This document shows positions 34,498-44,700 of a DNA stretch of 64,000 bases, piece by piece. Positions within the stretch are counted from its first letter, which is position 1, and the number at the start of each line of letters is the position of its first letter. The notes below the pieces were generated by a model. It saw nothing but the letters and a program-made list of their open reading frames with translations, ran no database searches and had not been told where the DNA came from. The DNA comes from Bacteroidia bacterium (GTDB taxonomy: Bacteria > Bacteroidota > Bacteroidia > J057): contig JAWKNO010000001.1 in the NCBI GenBank assembly GCA_041391665.1, positions 496,001 to 560,000 of the forward strand, read 5' to 3'. The position numbers were made by a program, and so were the translations under genes.

Positions 34498-37400
34498 CTA
34501 TCTCCCTAAATTCGGAATATCAATCATGCGCTTCATCAATTCAATCATGCCTATTTTATACGCTTCGTCAGTTACCCACTTTTTGTATTCTTCGACATTG
34601 GCTTTTCTTTTTGCCAAAAACACTTCGTCCATGATTTTTTTCAAAGCTATCTCGCTGTTCTGCATGTCCGAATTATTTTTCACTTTTGATTCATAATCCT
34701 TATGCTGGGTTACATTTCTGAAAAAAGAGATTGTCCTGATTCGCGACTCTTCAGGGGTTTCATCCCAGCCTGAGTAAAACCTTTCATTAAATGTCCTGAT
34801 AATTTCATCCAACGGATCAACTTCTTCCCCGCCGCCATGCGCACCTCTGGGGTTGGGATTTTGGGGCTCTAATTCTGTTTCTGAATCATCTAACGCAATC
34901 GAATGGTTGAGTTTGGTGCGTTCCAATCCGTAAGTGGATAGATCCACCGATTCCAATAATTCGTCAATCAATTCATCTTCTTTCGTTTTAACAACCAGTT
35001 TTGGAATAAGGAATTTTAAAAACCAGAATAGTTTTTCCCATTCTATTTTTTCATACTTCATGATAGATGCCATTTGACCATAGATTTTTACAAATTGTTT
35101 GGCCTTAATCTTAAAGTCTGCTTTTTCATCATCTTCCAGATTTAACTCATGGTTGAATCTGTTGGCTGCAACATCAATAAGAGGACTCAATAATTGCGCA
35201 TCTACTCCTTCAAAGTACTTTTCTACGAAGGTTTCTACTTCAGTCCATTCGTAAACGCCCACGTCATCCAGTATTCCTTTCAGTTCATGCAATACATTGA
35301 TGTCTGTTTCCCGGCTAAGGGTGGTTGATGTATAGAATGGGTCAAAGGAAGCTTTTATGTCTTCTACTTGATTAAAGAAGTCCAAAACGAACAGGTCTTC
35401 TGTTTTCTTACCCAGTTTATCGGCTGCGCGGTTCAACCGGCTCAATGCCTGCACCGCCAATACGCCTTGCAGTTTTTTGTCCACATACATGGTGCAAAGT
35501 TTGGGCTGGTCAAACCCGGTCAGGTATTTGTTTGCCACCACCAATAAACGGTAATCGTCTGAATCAAATTTGTCTCTGGTGTCTTTTTCTGCGAAACCGT
35601 TTAAATCTCCTTCGGTGTATTCCACGCCATCGACCGCCTTTTTGCCTGAAAATGCAATGGCGATTTTAAACGGATTGCCTTTATCCTTTAAAATGTTTTT
35701 GATCGCCAAATAGTAGCGAATGGCCGACTCGATGTTTTGTGTCACCACCATGCCTTTGGCTAAGCCTTTGAGTTTTTTGGTGTTGTACACATTGCGGATA
35801 AAATGCTCCATCATGATCTCAGCTTTGGTGGCAATGGTGCGTTTATCCCGCTCGACATAAGCCCGCAATTTTTTCTGCGCTTTTCTGGTGTCAAAAAGCG
35901 GATTGTCTTCTATGGACTTTTCTATTTCATAATAGCTTTTGTAGGTGGTGTAGTTGGCCAGTACATCCAGAATAAAACCTTCTTCAATGGCCTGCTTCAT
36001 GGAGTAGAGATGGAAAGGTTTGAAAGAACCATCTTCCTGTTTAATGCCAAAACGCTCCAGGGTAGCATTTTTGGGTGTGGCTGTAAATGCCAGGTATGAG
36101 GCATTGCCCTTCATTTTTCGGGCTTTCATGGCTTTCAGAATTTTGTCTTGTGCATCTTCTTCCTCTTCTTCATTTGCGCTCGTACCCATGGCCTTATTCA
36201 TATTGTCTGAAGCTGATCCGCTTTGCGAACTGTGGGCTTCATCAATAATTACGGCAAATCGCTTATCACTTAAATCGGCAATGCCGTCTACAATAAAAGG
36301 AAACTTTTGAATGGTGGTAATGATGATCTTCTTTTGCTGCTCCAGGCTGTCTTTTAATTCTTTGGAGGAAAAAGCCGGGGCGACAATATTCTTGACTTCT
36401 GAAAATTCCTTAATGTTCTCGCGTAGTTGTTTGTCCAGCAATCTTCTATCTGTTACCACAATTACCGAATCAAACAACGGATGCTGAATGCCTTTGGAAC
36501 CGGGAAGATCTTCGCTTTCGGGATAGGTTTCTATGAGTTGATAGGCCGCCCAGGTAATAGAGTTGGATTTGCCCGAACCGGCAGAGTGCTGAATCAAATA
36601 GGTATGTCCTACTCCTTTTTGCGAAGCATGGCTCAATATTTTACGCACCACATCTATTTGGTGGTAACGTGGGAAAAATAAGGTGCGCTTGTTTAAGACA
36701 TCTGTGGGTTTGCCGTCAAACCGCACAAAGTGCTGGATGATATTTGTCAGGCTTTTACGGCTGAATACTTCTCTCCAAAGATAATCTGTCTTATGACCAA
36801 AAGGGTTGGGCGGATTGCCTTTGCCCTTGTTGTGTCCTTTGTTGAATGGCAGGAAGAAGGAGTTGGCACCCGTCAGTTTTGTGCACATATATACCTCATC
36901 GGTATCTACGGCAAAATGCACAATACAGCGCCCAAAATTGAGCAGTGGTTGCTGTATATTCCGGTCTTTTTGGTATTGTTTTATGCCATGTGCCCTGGCA
37001 GTTTGCCCTGTCCATGGGTTTTTGAGTTCGAGCGTAACGATGGCCAACCCATTGACAAATACCACCATGTCGATGCTTTCGCGGGTATTTTCCTGGTTGT
37101 AGCGAACCTGACGGGTGACGCTGAACTCGTTTTTCTCAAAATTGTCTTTTACCGTCTGGCTGCTGCTGGCCATGGGCAATTGGTAGAGCATGGTAAAATG
37201 GGCATCTTCGACTTCCAGTCCTTTGCGGAGGACACGGAGCACACCGTATTTTTTGACCATGCGGTCATAACGTTCCAGAATTTTGAGTTTCCAGTCGGAT
37301 GATCGCTTGAGTTTTTCGAGTTCTTCTGCTTGAGTCGTTTCAAGAAAATGCCAGAAGCGCGTTTCGTCTATGGCGTATTTGGGATTGAAGTCATTGGGAT

Positions 37401-37569
37401 TGCCGATGTAATACCCGTTGCCCGAGCGGTAAGGTGCGACAGGCTCACCCATCACCAGGGTTTCCGGCATGGTCTTTCCAGCGGATTGTATTTCTTCCAG
37501 GCAAGTGCCGGTTAAGGCTTTTTCTATGGCAGCTTCGAGCGCGGCTTCATTGGTTTTGCTAACACTCAT
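34498..37569 (-). CDS. hsdR: Type I restriction enzyme, R (nuclease/translocase) subunit
   Basis: This 1023-residue motor subunit cleaves unmodified DNA after ATP-driven translocation. The PD-(D/E)XK nuclease is N-terminal: Asp167 in ESIDMVVF, Glu181 and Lys183 in VTLELKNPW, and the QYQ motif at 198-200. The SF2 motor follows: Walker A HSAGSGKS (329-336) and DEAH (443-446) in AVIIDEAHSSQSG, then FTATPKNATL and LSRLNRA. The C-terminal helical domain contacts HsdM/HsdS. All key residues are intact and the length is typical. It is third in the leftward operon order hsdM-hsdS-hsdR. Confidence 0.96.
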   Translation of the reverse strand: MSVSKTNEAALEAAIEKALTGTCLEEIQSAGKTMPETLVMGEPVAPYRSGNGYYIGNPNDFNPKYAIDETRFWHFLETTQAEELEKLKRSSDWKLKILERYDRMVKKYGVLRVLRKGLEVEDAHFTMLYQLPMASSSQTVKDNFEKNEFSVTRQVRYNQENTRESIDMVVFVNGLAIVTLELKNPWTGQTARAHGIKQYQKDRNIQQPLLNFGRCIVHFAVDTDEVYMCTKLTGANSFFLPFNKGHNKGKGNPPNPFGHKTDYLWREVFSRKSLTNIIQHFVRFDGKPTDVLNKRTLFFPRYHQIDVVRKILSHASQKGVGHTYLIQHSAGSGKSNSITWAAYQLIETYPESEDLPGSKGIQHPLFDSVIVVTDRRLLDKQLRENIKEFSEVKNIVAPAFSSKELKDSLEQQKKIIITTIQKFPFIVDGIADLSDKRFAVIIDEAHSSQSGSASDNMNKAMGTSANEEEEEDAQDKILKAMKARKMKGNASYLAFTATPKNATLERFGIKQEDGSFKPFHLYSMKQAIEEGFILDVLANYTTYKSYYEIEKSIEDNPLFDTRKAQKKLRAYVERDKRTIATKAEIMMEHFIRNVYNTKKLKGLAKGMVVTQNIESAIRYYLAIKNILKDKGNPFKIAIAFSGKKAVDGVEYTEGDLNGFAEKDTRDKFDSDDYRLLVVANKYLTGFDQPKLCTMYVDKKLQGVLAVQALSRLNRAADKLGKKTEDLFVLDFFNQVEDIKASFDPFYTSTTLSRETDINVLHELKGILDDVGVYEWTEVETFVEKYFEGVDAQLLSPLIDVAANRFNHELNLEDDEKADFKIKAKQFVKIYGQMASIMKYEKIEWEKLFWFLKFLIPKLVVKTKEDELIDELLESVDLSTYGLERTKLNHSIALDDSETELEPQNPNPRGAHGGGEEVDPLDEIIRTFNERFYSGWDETPEESRIRTISFFRNVTQHKDYESKVKNNSDMQNSEIALKKIMDEVFLAKRKANVEEYKKWVTDEAYKIGMIELMKRMIDIPNLGR

Positions 37570-37659
37570 TGTCTGGATTTTGATGTATTTGATTTAGAGA
37601 TTGCACTGATTTTTCTGTTTTATCGTATCCTTTGCGGAATCAAAAAAATCATTTAATTG

Positions 37660-37692
37660 CAAAAATCATAGGGGTGCATACAAAAATCATAG
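37660..37692. repeat. Direct repeat CAAAAATCATAG x2 at the hsdS/hsdR junction
   Basis: CAAAAATCATAG occurs at 37660-37671 and 37681-37692 (period 21); the second copy overlaps the hsdS stop codon. It is the only notable feature in the 117-base hsdR-hsdS spacer. Confidence 0.55.
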
Positions 37693-39030
37693 TTCAGACA
37701 CTTTTATTTTCCCCGTCACCGCACTATCGATCAGCGTGGCTTTGTATTCCTTGAGTTTTTCGATCTGGGTCTGCTGGAGGGTGATGGCCTGGTCGATTTT
37801 GGTGGATTGGGTTTCGATGTGGGCGACGATGGCGTGTTGGGTAAGTAAAGGGGGAAGTGCAATGGGGAAGTTTCCAAGTTTTGTACTGTTGGTAGAAGCT
37901 AAATTGGTGGTCTTATTTGCTGTATGAGTGAAATACTTCCTCCCGTAATCAGCACCAAAAACAATAGAGATAAATTTTGTCGAAATACCAGGTGAAATCA
38001 ACCGAACTGAGAATATATGGTTTTGGTGAATGCATGGATCTATTTCACTATTCCATATTGTACCTCTTCCAAGTTTGTCAATATCGCCTCCTTCCGTTAC
38101 CAAAATATCTCCTAGTTTTAGTAAGTATCGAGGAATTTCAACTTCAGGAATTTCAACTTCCGAAATTTGGTTTAGGGAAAAGTATCCGTCTTGGACATTA
38201 GCAACCCTTAAATACGGGATTGATACTAATTTTTTCTTTCCATAAGATTTCCCAAGCGTTAAGCCCGATTGGATAAAGACGAAATTCTTCAACCTCTTCA
38301 CCTCCCATCCCACCGGAATCTCCCCAATCCATTCCACGCCTGAGTCTTTGAGTTTTTCTTTGGGAGTCATTGACCATTGACCATTCACCATTGACCATTT
38401 CCCCGTTACGGCATTTTGGATGAGGATCTGTTTGCGTTCTTTGAGCAGGGCGATGAGTTTTTCTTTTTGGGTGATGGCCTGGTCTATTTTGGCGGTTTTG
38501 TCGTCGAGGAAGTTGGCGATGGCGGTTTGCTCGGGGAGGGGGGGGATAAAAGTTTTGAAACTAAAGAAATTGTCTTTCGATATTGTGTTTCTAAGCCCAG
38601 TATAAAGAGGTCTCAGTCTTTTATCAGAATCAAGATTCAAAAAAAAGTAATACAAATACCTTTTATCGAAATTTGGATTGACCTCCATTACAGTATATGC
38701 ACCTGTAATCATACCATCATAATCAGACAGTCCAACACACCTTGGTGTTTCTTCAACGTCAAAAAGGCAAAAAATAAAATCTCCTATTTTAACTTCTTGG
38801 TAAGTATCAAACTCAGCTGGAAATTTCCCTCCGTCTTCTAAGACACGCTGAATGACACCCTTTAAAGTCAAAGACAATAAAACATAATCCGAAGACTTTT
38901 TGCCTACCTGATTTTTTTTTAGGTTAAAAACATACTTATTAGATAATAGTTGCCACCCCTCAGGAATCTCTCCGAGCCATTCTACGCCGGAGTCTTTATA
39001 TCGATCATATTTTTTAAACTGCATCATCAT
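37687..39030 (-). CDS. hsdS: Type I restriction-modification specificity subunit
   Basis: This protein of about 447 residues carries two target-recognition domains that choose the DNA site for both methylation and restriction. Each half begins with the family motif: KDSGVEWLGEIPEGW at the N-terminus and KDSGVEWIGEIPVGW near residue 222. Each half ends with LPEQTAIANFLD / LLTQHAIVAHIE, a coiled helix (KIDQAIT), and (Q/D)(N/S)AVTGK. Three ATG codons lie at 39030, 39027 and 39024; I use the first. Between the halves a run of short repeats is translated as KWSMVNGQWSMTPK, lengthening the spacer. The repeat family also occurs just upstream of the start, next to a broken hsdS leader. Confidence 0.92.
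   Translation of the reverse strand: MMMQFKKYDRYKDSGVEWLGEIPEGWQLLSNKYVFNLKKNQVGKKSSDYVLLSLTLKGVIQRVLEDGGKFPAEFDTYQEVKIGDFIFCLFDVEETPRCVGLSDYDGMITGAYTVMEVNPNFDKRYLYYFFLNLDSDKRLRPLYTGLRNTISKDNFFSFKTFIPPLPEQTAIANFLDDKTAKIDQAITQKEKLIALLKERKQILIQNAVTGKWSMVNGQWSMTPKEKLKDSGVEWIGEIPVGWEVKRLKNFVFIQSGLTLGKSYGKKKLVSIPYLRVANVQDGYFSLNQISEVEIPEVEIPRYLLKLGDILVTEGGDIDKLGRGTIWNSEIDPCIHQNHIFSVRLISPGISTKFISIVFGADYGRKYFTHTANKTTNLASTNSTKLGNFPIALPPLLTQHAIVAHIETQSTKIDQAITLQQTQIEKLKEYKATLIDSAVTGKIKVSEL
38368..38399. repeat. Short-word repeat (ACCATTG) inside hsdS, in the spacer between its two halves
   Basis: Four imperfect copies of a 7-9-base word (TGACCATT / TCACCATT) lie exactly between the two recognition halves. 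In other type I systems spacer length between the halves changes the recognised site, so gain or loss of in-frame copies could alter specificity. Confidence 0.65.
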
Positions 39031-39059
39031 TAACAATTGACCATTAACAATTAACCATT
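39028..39059. repeat. Same short-word repeat at the hsdS start
   Basis: Imperfect copies of TTAACAATTGACCATT lie between the broken hsdS leader and the ATG codons of the intact hsdS. It is the same word family as at 38368-38399. Confidence 0.6.
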
Positions 39060-39066
39060 AAAAAAG

Positions 39067-39132
39067 CTATTCTACGCCGGAATCCTTGTAAGCCGGGTAC
39101 CTCGAAAATTTCGCTGCCTTTGCTGTTTCCAT
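39067..39132 (-). pseudogene. Broken hsdS leader (21 codons) overlapping the hsdM stop
   Basis: Directly at the hsdM stop (TAATG overlap) an ATG opens a 21-residue frame. It ends in RYPAYKDSGVE and then TAG, where HsdS proteins read KDSGVEWLGEIP. The sequence TCCGGCGTAGAAT is shared with the intact hsdS start 80 bases downstream, where TGG replaces TAG. This looks like the original hsdS N-terminus, cut off by recombination or duplication. It may still serve as a coupling leader from which ribosomes restart at 39030. Confidence 0.75.
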
Positions 39133-41480
39133 TATGCCAGGTTTAAAATATCCATAATCAGTCCATCGCTTTCTTTGTCCAGCGCCAGGATTTCGGCGCT
39201 GACTTCCTCTATACTCCGCAGGGGCTTATGCTGGTAGAAGTATTTATTGAAGCTGATTTCATAACCGATTTTGGTTTTGTCGAGGTCGATCCAGGCTTCG
39301 GGCACGTGGGGTTTTACCTCGCGCAGGAAATAATCGTAGATGCTTTCTTCCAGCGGCACGCTTTCACTGTCGCGGAGGTCGGTTTGGTTTTCGTAAATGA
39401 TGTATTCGTCCCTGTTTCCGCTGGGGTAGTATCCAAAGTCAGGCAATTGCGCCACCGTACAATCGAGGTGAAACAGGAGTTGGTCAAGTTTCTCACCACT
39501 GAGCTTTTGGGTTTTTTTGATCACCTTTTCAGCACTTTCATCATACCAGCTCACAGCTTGCAGGATGGCATTTTTTTCACTGGCAGAAAGTTTGGATTTA
39601 CTCGCTTTGAGTTCATCATCCACCCATTTGGCAAACACATTAAAATCGCTGTATTCCTGGTTGCCAATGGTTTCCATCAGTTTTGTGGCAGTGTTTAATA
39701 TTTCTTTTTGTTTTTTCCATGTAGCAGCAGACGTGAGGGTTTTGCGCTTTTTGGCGTTCAGATCGATGTCGTTTTTCTCGCACCATTCCAGGAGTGCTTT
39801 TTCAATAGACTTCAGGTCTGAATACACCTTTTCGCCAAAGGTTTCCCAGGCCCATTGCATCGGTTCTTTGAGTGTTTTATCGAATCGAAGATCCGCAATA
39901 CGTTCGGCAGTAAACTGCGCTTTCAGTCTCGCCGGTCGGTCAATGGTTACTTTATAATAACCAAAATCACTGTTGTTAAATACTATGGCGGCCAGGCCGT
40001 CTTCGCCTTGCCGCTCAATTGTTTCAAAATTCAGATACGCATCCTGGATTTCTTTGATATGCTGTGGGCTCAATTCACAGTTTTTATTACCCAGGTTTTT
40101 GCGCAGTTTGGCAAAACGTTGGGAAGCATCAATGAGCAATACTTTGCCTTTACGCTTAGTTTCTTTATTGTTATGCAATAGCCAGATATACGTAGTAATA
40201 CCTGTATTATAAAACAGGTTGTTGGGGAGCTGGATGATGCAGTCCAGCCAATCATTTTCAATGATGTATCTTCTGATATTGCTTTCCCCACCCCCGGCAT
40301 CACCCGTAAACAGGCTGGAACCATTGTGTACCGAGGCAATACGCGAACCCAGTGGGCTTTGGTGGAGGGGCTTCATTTTATTGACCATCTCCATCAGGAA
40401 GAGCAATTGCCCGTCAGACGAACGAGGGGTAGCATCCGCTTCTTCTGCATTATCCCAATAATCTTTTAGGGTAACCACAAAACGAGGGTCAATGATGCTG
40501 TTGCCGTCTTTGATGTATTTTACTTCGCTGCTCCAGGACTTGCCATAGGGTGGATTGGAGAGCATGAAGTCGAAATTGTGACCGGAAAACTCATCGGTGG
40601 AAAGGGTAGAACCCACGCGGATATTTTCAGGGTTGTTGCCCTTAATCATCATATCCGATTTGCAAATGGCGTAGGTTTCGTCATTGATTTCCTTGCCGTA
40701 TAAATACACATCACCCTTAGCACGGATTTCGCCTTCTTCGTCTTTGATGAAATTCTGCGATTCAGTCAGCATGCCACCCGAACCACAAGCTGGGTCGTAG
40801 ATGGTCATCACCGGCGGCAATTGATCTTTGATCGGGTCAAACACAATATGGGTCATCAGATCAATTACTTCACGGGGCGTAAAGTGTTCTCCCGCTTCTT
40901 CGTTGTTTTCTTCGTTGAATTTTCGGATAAGCTCTTCAAAGACATACCCCATTCCGAGATTGGAAAGAGGGGGTTGTTTTCTTCCGTCGGGGTCTTCTTT
41001 TTCAAAAGGAGTGAGGTTGATGTGCGGAGAAGTGAATTTTTCAAGGACATCGAGAAGCACATCTTTTGAAGCCATGTGCCGGATCTGACTTTTGAGCTTA
41101 AATTTCTCAATAATTTCCTTCACGTTTTGGCTAAAGCCATTGAGATATTCTTCAAAGTTGGCCTGCAAAATTTGCTGGCTGTTGGTAGCAGTTTCACATA
41201 GTCTTTGCAAAGTCCATTCGCTGGTATTGTAAAATACATAGCCACTTGCATCGCGCAGGCCCGCTTCGTCCCATTCGGTAAAGCCCGCTTCATCACGTTG
41301 GAAAGCGAGTTCTTCCAAAACGGCTTCTTTGGTAGGTTCTAGCAAAGCATCTAATCTTCTCAAAACTACCATGGGCAGAATAACGTCTCTGTATTTCCCT
41401 CTTACATATACGTCTCTAAGACAATCGTCCGCTATGGACCAGATAAAGGATATGAGTCTATTGTGTACGGATTGGTTCAT
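39132..41480 (-). CDS. hsdM: Type I restriction-modification DNA methyltransferase (M) subunit
   Basis: This 782-residue adenine-N6 methyltransferase subunit protects host DNA and forms the core of the complex. It has an N-terminal HsdM helical domain (about 5-150), then SAM motif I DPACGSGG (229-236) and the catalytic NPPYG (309-313). EEAGEHFTPREVIDLM (194-209) is the usual bridging motif. About 250 extra C-terminal residues beyond the catalytic core make it longer than the E. coli type (about 530), as in several Bacteroidota systems. It is the first gene of the leftward operon, coupled by a TAATG overlap to the broken hsdS leader. Confidence 0.95.
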   Translation of the reverse strand: MNQSVHNRLISFIWSIADDCLRDVYVRGKYRDVILPMVVLRRLDALLEPTKEAVLEELAFQRDEAGFTEWDEAGLRDASGYVFYNTSEWTLQRLCETATNSQQILQANFEEYLNGFSQNVKEIIEKFKLKSQIRHMASKDVLLDVLEKFTSPHINLTPFEKEDPDGRKQPPLSNLGMGYVFEELIRKFNEENNEEAGEHFTPREVIDLMTHIVFDPIKDQLPPVMTIYDPACGSGGMLTESQNFIKDEEGEIRAKGDVYLYGKEINDETYAICKSDMMIKGNNPENIRVGSTLSTDEFSGHNFDFMLSNPPYGKSWSSEVKYIKDGNSIIDPRFVVTLKDYWDNAEEADATPRSSDGQLLFLMEMVNKMKPLHQSPLGSRIASVHNGSSLFTGDAGGGESNIRRYIIENDWLDCIIQLPNNLFYNTGITTYIWLLHNNKETKRKGKVLLIDASQRFAKLRKNLGNKNCELSPQHIKEIQDAYLNFETIERQGEDGLAAIVFNNSDFGYYKVTIDRPARLKAQFTAERIADLRFDKTLKEPMQWAWETFGEKVYSDLKSIEKALLEWCEKNDIDLNAKKRKTLTSAATWKKQKEILNTATKLMETIGNQEYSDFNVFAKWVDDELKASKSKLSASEKNAILQAVSWYDESAEKVIKKTQKLSGEKLDQLLFHLDCTVAQLPDFGYYPSGNRDEYIIYENQTDLRDSESVPLEESIYDYFLREVKPHVPEAWIDLDKTKIGYEISFNKYFYQHKPLRSIEEVSAEILALDKESDGLIMDILNLA

Positions 41481-41554
41481 AGGTTGATTTTATATTACCC
41501 CTTCCCCGCAATCTCTTCAAAAAACATCAATTTTCCAGTTTTCTACACCACAAT

Positions 41555-41701
41555 CTATTCAAAATCATTCGGAAACAACTCCTTCGTTCTTTTTTCCATC
41601 TCAGCGAACATCTGCCCAATCAGCGTCATCCGCGTGCTATTTCTTATTCTGGGAAAAAGGTTCTCATCATCATCTATTTGTGTAGCTTGCTTGGGAAGCA
41701 T
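41555..41701 (-). CDS. Possible 48-residue protein upstream of hsdM
   Basis: A short open frame begins MLPKQATQIDDDENLFPRI, continues with a helical stretch containing MTLIGQMFAEMEKRTKELF, and ends before hsdM by 74 bases. Its amino-acid make-up looks protein-like, and it fills the otherwise empty 303-base gap 41481-41783. I do not recognise it. It could be a small accessory or antirestriction-type protein, a remnant, or chance. Confidence 0.35.
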   Translation of the reverse strand: MLPKQATQIDDDENLFPRIRNSTRMTLIGQMFAEMEKRTKELFPNDFE

Positions 41702-41783
41702 GATAAGATAGATAATTTATGGAAAAAGGCATTCTGGATAGTCTTCAGGAAGAGTTGTTTTTTCCAATATCAACGGCCCCATT

Positions 41784-44700
41784 ATGAACCTACGTTTTCC
41801 CCTGCTGATAGGTCTGCTGTTTTCTTTTGCGTTTTCTGCTGCACAGGATCTCATTCACAGCCGCCATACGAGCTATATGACTTATATCTTCCGGCTTGAT
41901 AATGAGGAAGCGCACAACCTCTACAAAGAGGGAATTCAGCAAGTAGATGAATCCTTTTTTCATACTGCAATTGATTCGTTTCCTACCGATTCAGGTCATT
42001 ATAAGCGCCCGATGCCTGTCGGACATTACCTGTTTGCACATGTCCAGGATGCAGAATTGAAGGTGGAATTGTATTCCGAAGACCGGCTGGACATTCAACT
42101 GGTCAACAACAAACAGGATTTTGGGCTGATTATCCATGACTCTGTCGGAACTCCGGTGAAAGATGCACGGGTATTGCTGCATCGCCGTGTAGTTCCGTTT
42201 TCCGCTTCCATACAGCGTTATCAGATAGGCAAAACCCATAAAGAAGGCCTGTTAAGTGTAGAATATGGGGGACATACCAGCTTTTTCCGCATTGACCATA
42301 CCGGAAAGGGAGACCGGTCCTTTTCAATCAAACGACTGCACCTGTACGCGATTTACTACACACCGGTACGCTTTGTCTGGCTGCCCATTAAAGCCATTAT
42401 CCGTACGATCCGGTGGCGGAATCCCTACGGCTGGATTCGCAAAGTGGTGGCGATTTTTGATCCCGACTTCCGCCGCGATAAGGGGATAAAAACAGGGTAT
42501 ATGGTATTCAGCCAGCCGGTTTACCGGCCCGGAGATACTGTTCGTTTTAAGGCATGGATCGCCAGTCCCAAAGGCAGACCGTTCAGCCGTCCGCTGGATG
42601 TGGTACTGCAAGGTCCTGGTTACAGTAGCAGCATCAACAAAACACTGGAGACAATTACGCCGACACGTAAAGGCGTTTATATCTTCGAATTTGTACTCCA
42701 CGACAGCCTGAAACTGACGCTCGATCAGTCCTATCGCGTGGGACTCAATAAACAGCCCTGGAGAGCAGTGATTTCCGGGCAGTTTCAGTTTGAGGACTAC
42801 GAGTTGCACGAAACAAATTATGTATTTCGCAGTGAGTTGGAACAACACAGCCCCGGTTTTCCCATGGCCTTTTATGCGCGGGGTTATGATGCCAATGACC
42901 TCAATCTGCTCGATGCAGATATGGATCTGTATGTTTTTCCCAAATATATCGACCATATTACTGTTGACAGCCTTTTCCTGGCCGATACGCTTTGGACCTA
43001 TCAACAGCGGCTCGATCCTGTAGGAGAAACCAAAATCATTCTGCCCGACAGTTTATTGCCCGGGGCAAACCTTACCTATGAAACAGTCGCGGTATTTACC
43101 AATGCTTCCAACGAACGCCATGAAGAAAAGCGAAGAATCCGCTACCTCAACGAACCCGTAAAACTCGCCCTCACACTCGCCGCAGATACACTGAAAGGCG
43201 ACTACCTGATCCGGGGAAAATCGAATCCTTCCAGCGGGAAGCTATATGCCTTTTCTGCGGATGGAGATACCCTTCTGAAATCGAAGGTATCACTTCCGCT
43301 CCGCCTGCCTGTCAATCCCTACATATTTCAGTATGTGTTGAAAACTGACAATCTGACCGCCAGGCTGAATGTATCAGAAGAACCCCCTTCGCTTTCCTGC
43401 TTTGCCTACCGCACGCCAGATTCGCTGTTTGTACAGGTCGATAATCCGCGTAACCTTTCTTTCTGGTATGCCCTTTACCGAAAAAACCAGCGGATCACGC
43501 AGGGAACAGGCACGACGTGGAAACTGGCTATGCCCGCCACCCGGAGTCAGAATTATTTTATTTCCCTTCAATATATCTGGGCCGGAGAAGTAAAAGATGC
43601 GGAATATAAAGTCAGTTTTGCAGACAAAGCCCTGACCGTAAACTTTGAGCAGCCGGCGACGATTTATCCCGGACAGAAGACAGCCATAAGCCTGCGCGTT
43701 ACGGATGTGGATGGAGCGCCTGTTCCTTTTGCCGACCTCACAGCATGGGGCATTACCAGCAAATTTAAAAACGCCGGCGCACCTACAGTACCTGACTTCA
43801 GCAAAACCTATCCCGGGCGGAAAATGCTTCACAGCTTTGCAGAAAAGGATGCCCTCAACGGCCCTGATCAATACAGTCTCGATCTGGACTATACCCGGTG
43901 GAATGAACTTGCGGGACTTGACAGCATTGCCTGGTTTCAGTTTCTGTATCCGGAGAATGGATTTTACAGTTATTCACTCCCTGCCAAAGACAGCGCGTCG
44001 CAGTTGGTTCCATTTGTCGTGAAAAATGGAAAACTACTGGATGTACACATGATCTTTATAGATGAAAAAATGGTCTATTTCAGCGGTGTAACGGCACTTA
44101 CCCGCTATACTTTTGCGGCAAACCCCGGCTATCACAACCTCCGCCTGAGAACGGCAGAATACACGGTGCAAATAGACAGCGTACAACTTTTGCCCGGGCA
44201 AAAACTCATATTCAGTACAGAGGCCCAGCCATTTAACCCACGGGCAAACGTGAGCTTTACCGGAAGCAAACTGGTGCCAACGGAAATTTCCATGCTCAGC
44301 CGTATGCTGATGCCGGTCAGACGCGCCACCAATGATACACAGATGGCCATCGCACAAGACGGGCGTTATCAGCTTTCCCAGCCACAGGTTTACGGGTACG
44401 GGAATCAGGTCTTTGGCCCGTTTTATCCCCGCGAGTTTCAGTATATAGAACAGGCTACTTCGGAGAAATTTACAGAAGTATTTGAGCCAGATTATGACTA
44501 CGAATTTGGCCCACGCCGAATCAAAATGCGCAGTGTCAATATGCAGGGCCGGATCACGCGGCAACTGCCCGAAACCCATAAGCCTCCGGTGTTTACCGAT
44601 AGCCTTTTGACAGAAGCAGAGATTATGGCTTTATGGGATTACACCGTAGCGAAATCAGACCGGGCATACTACTATCAGCATATATACGATGAGCCGACAG

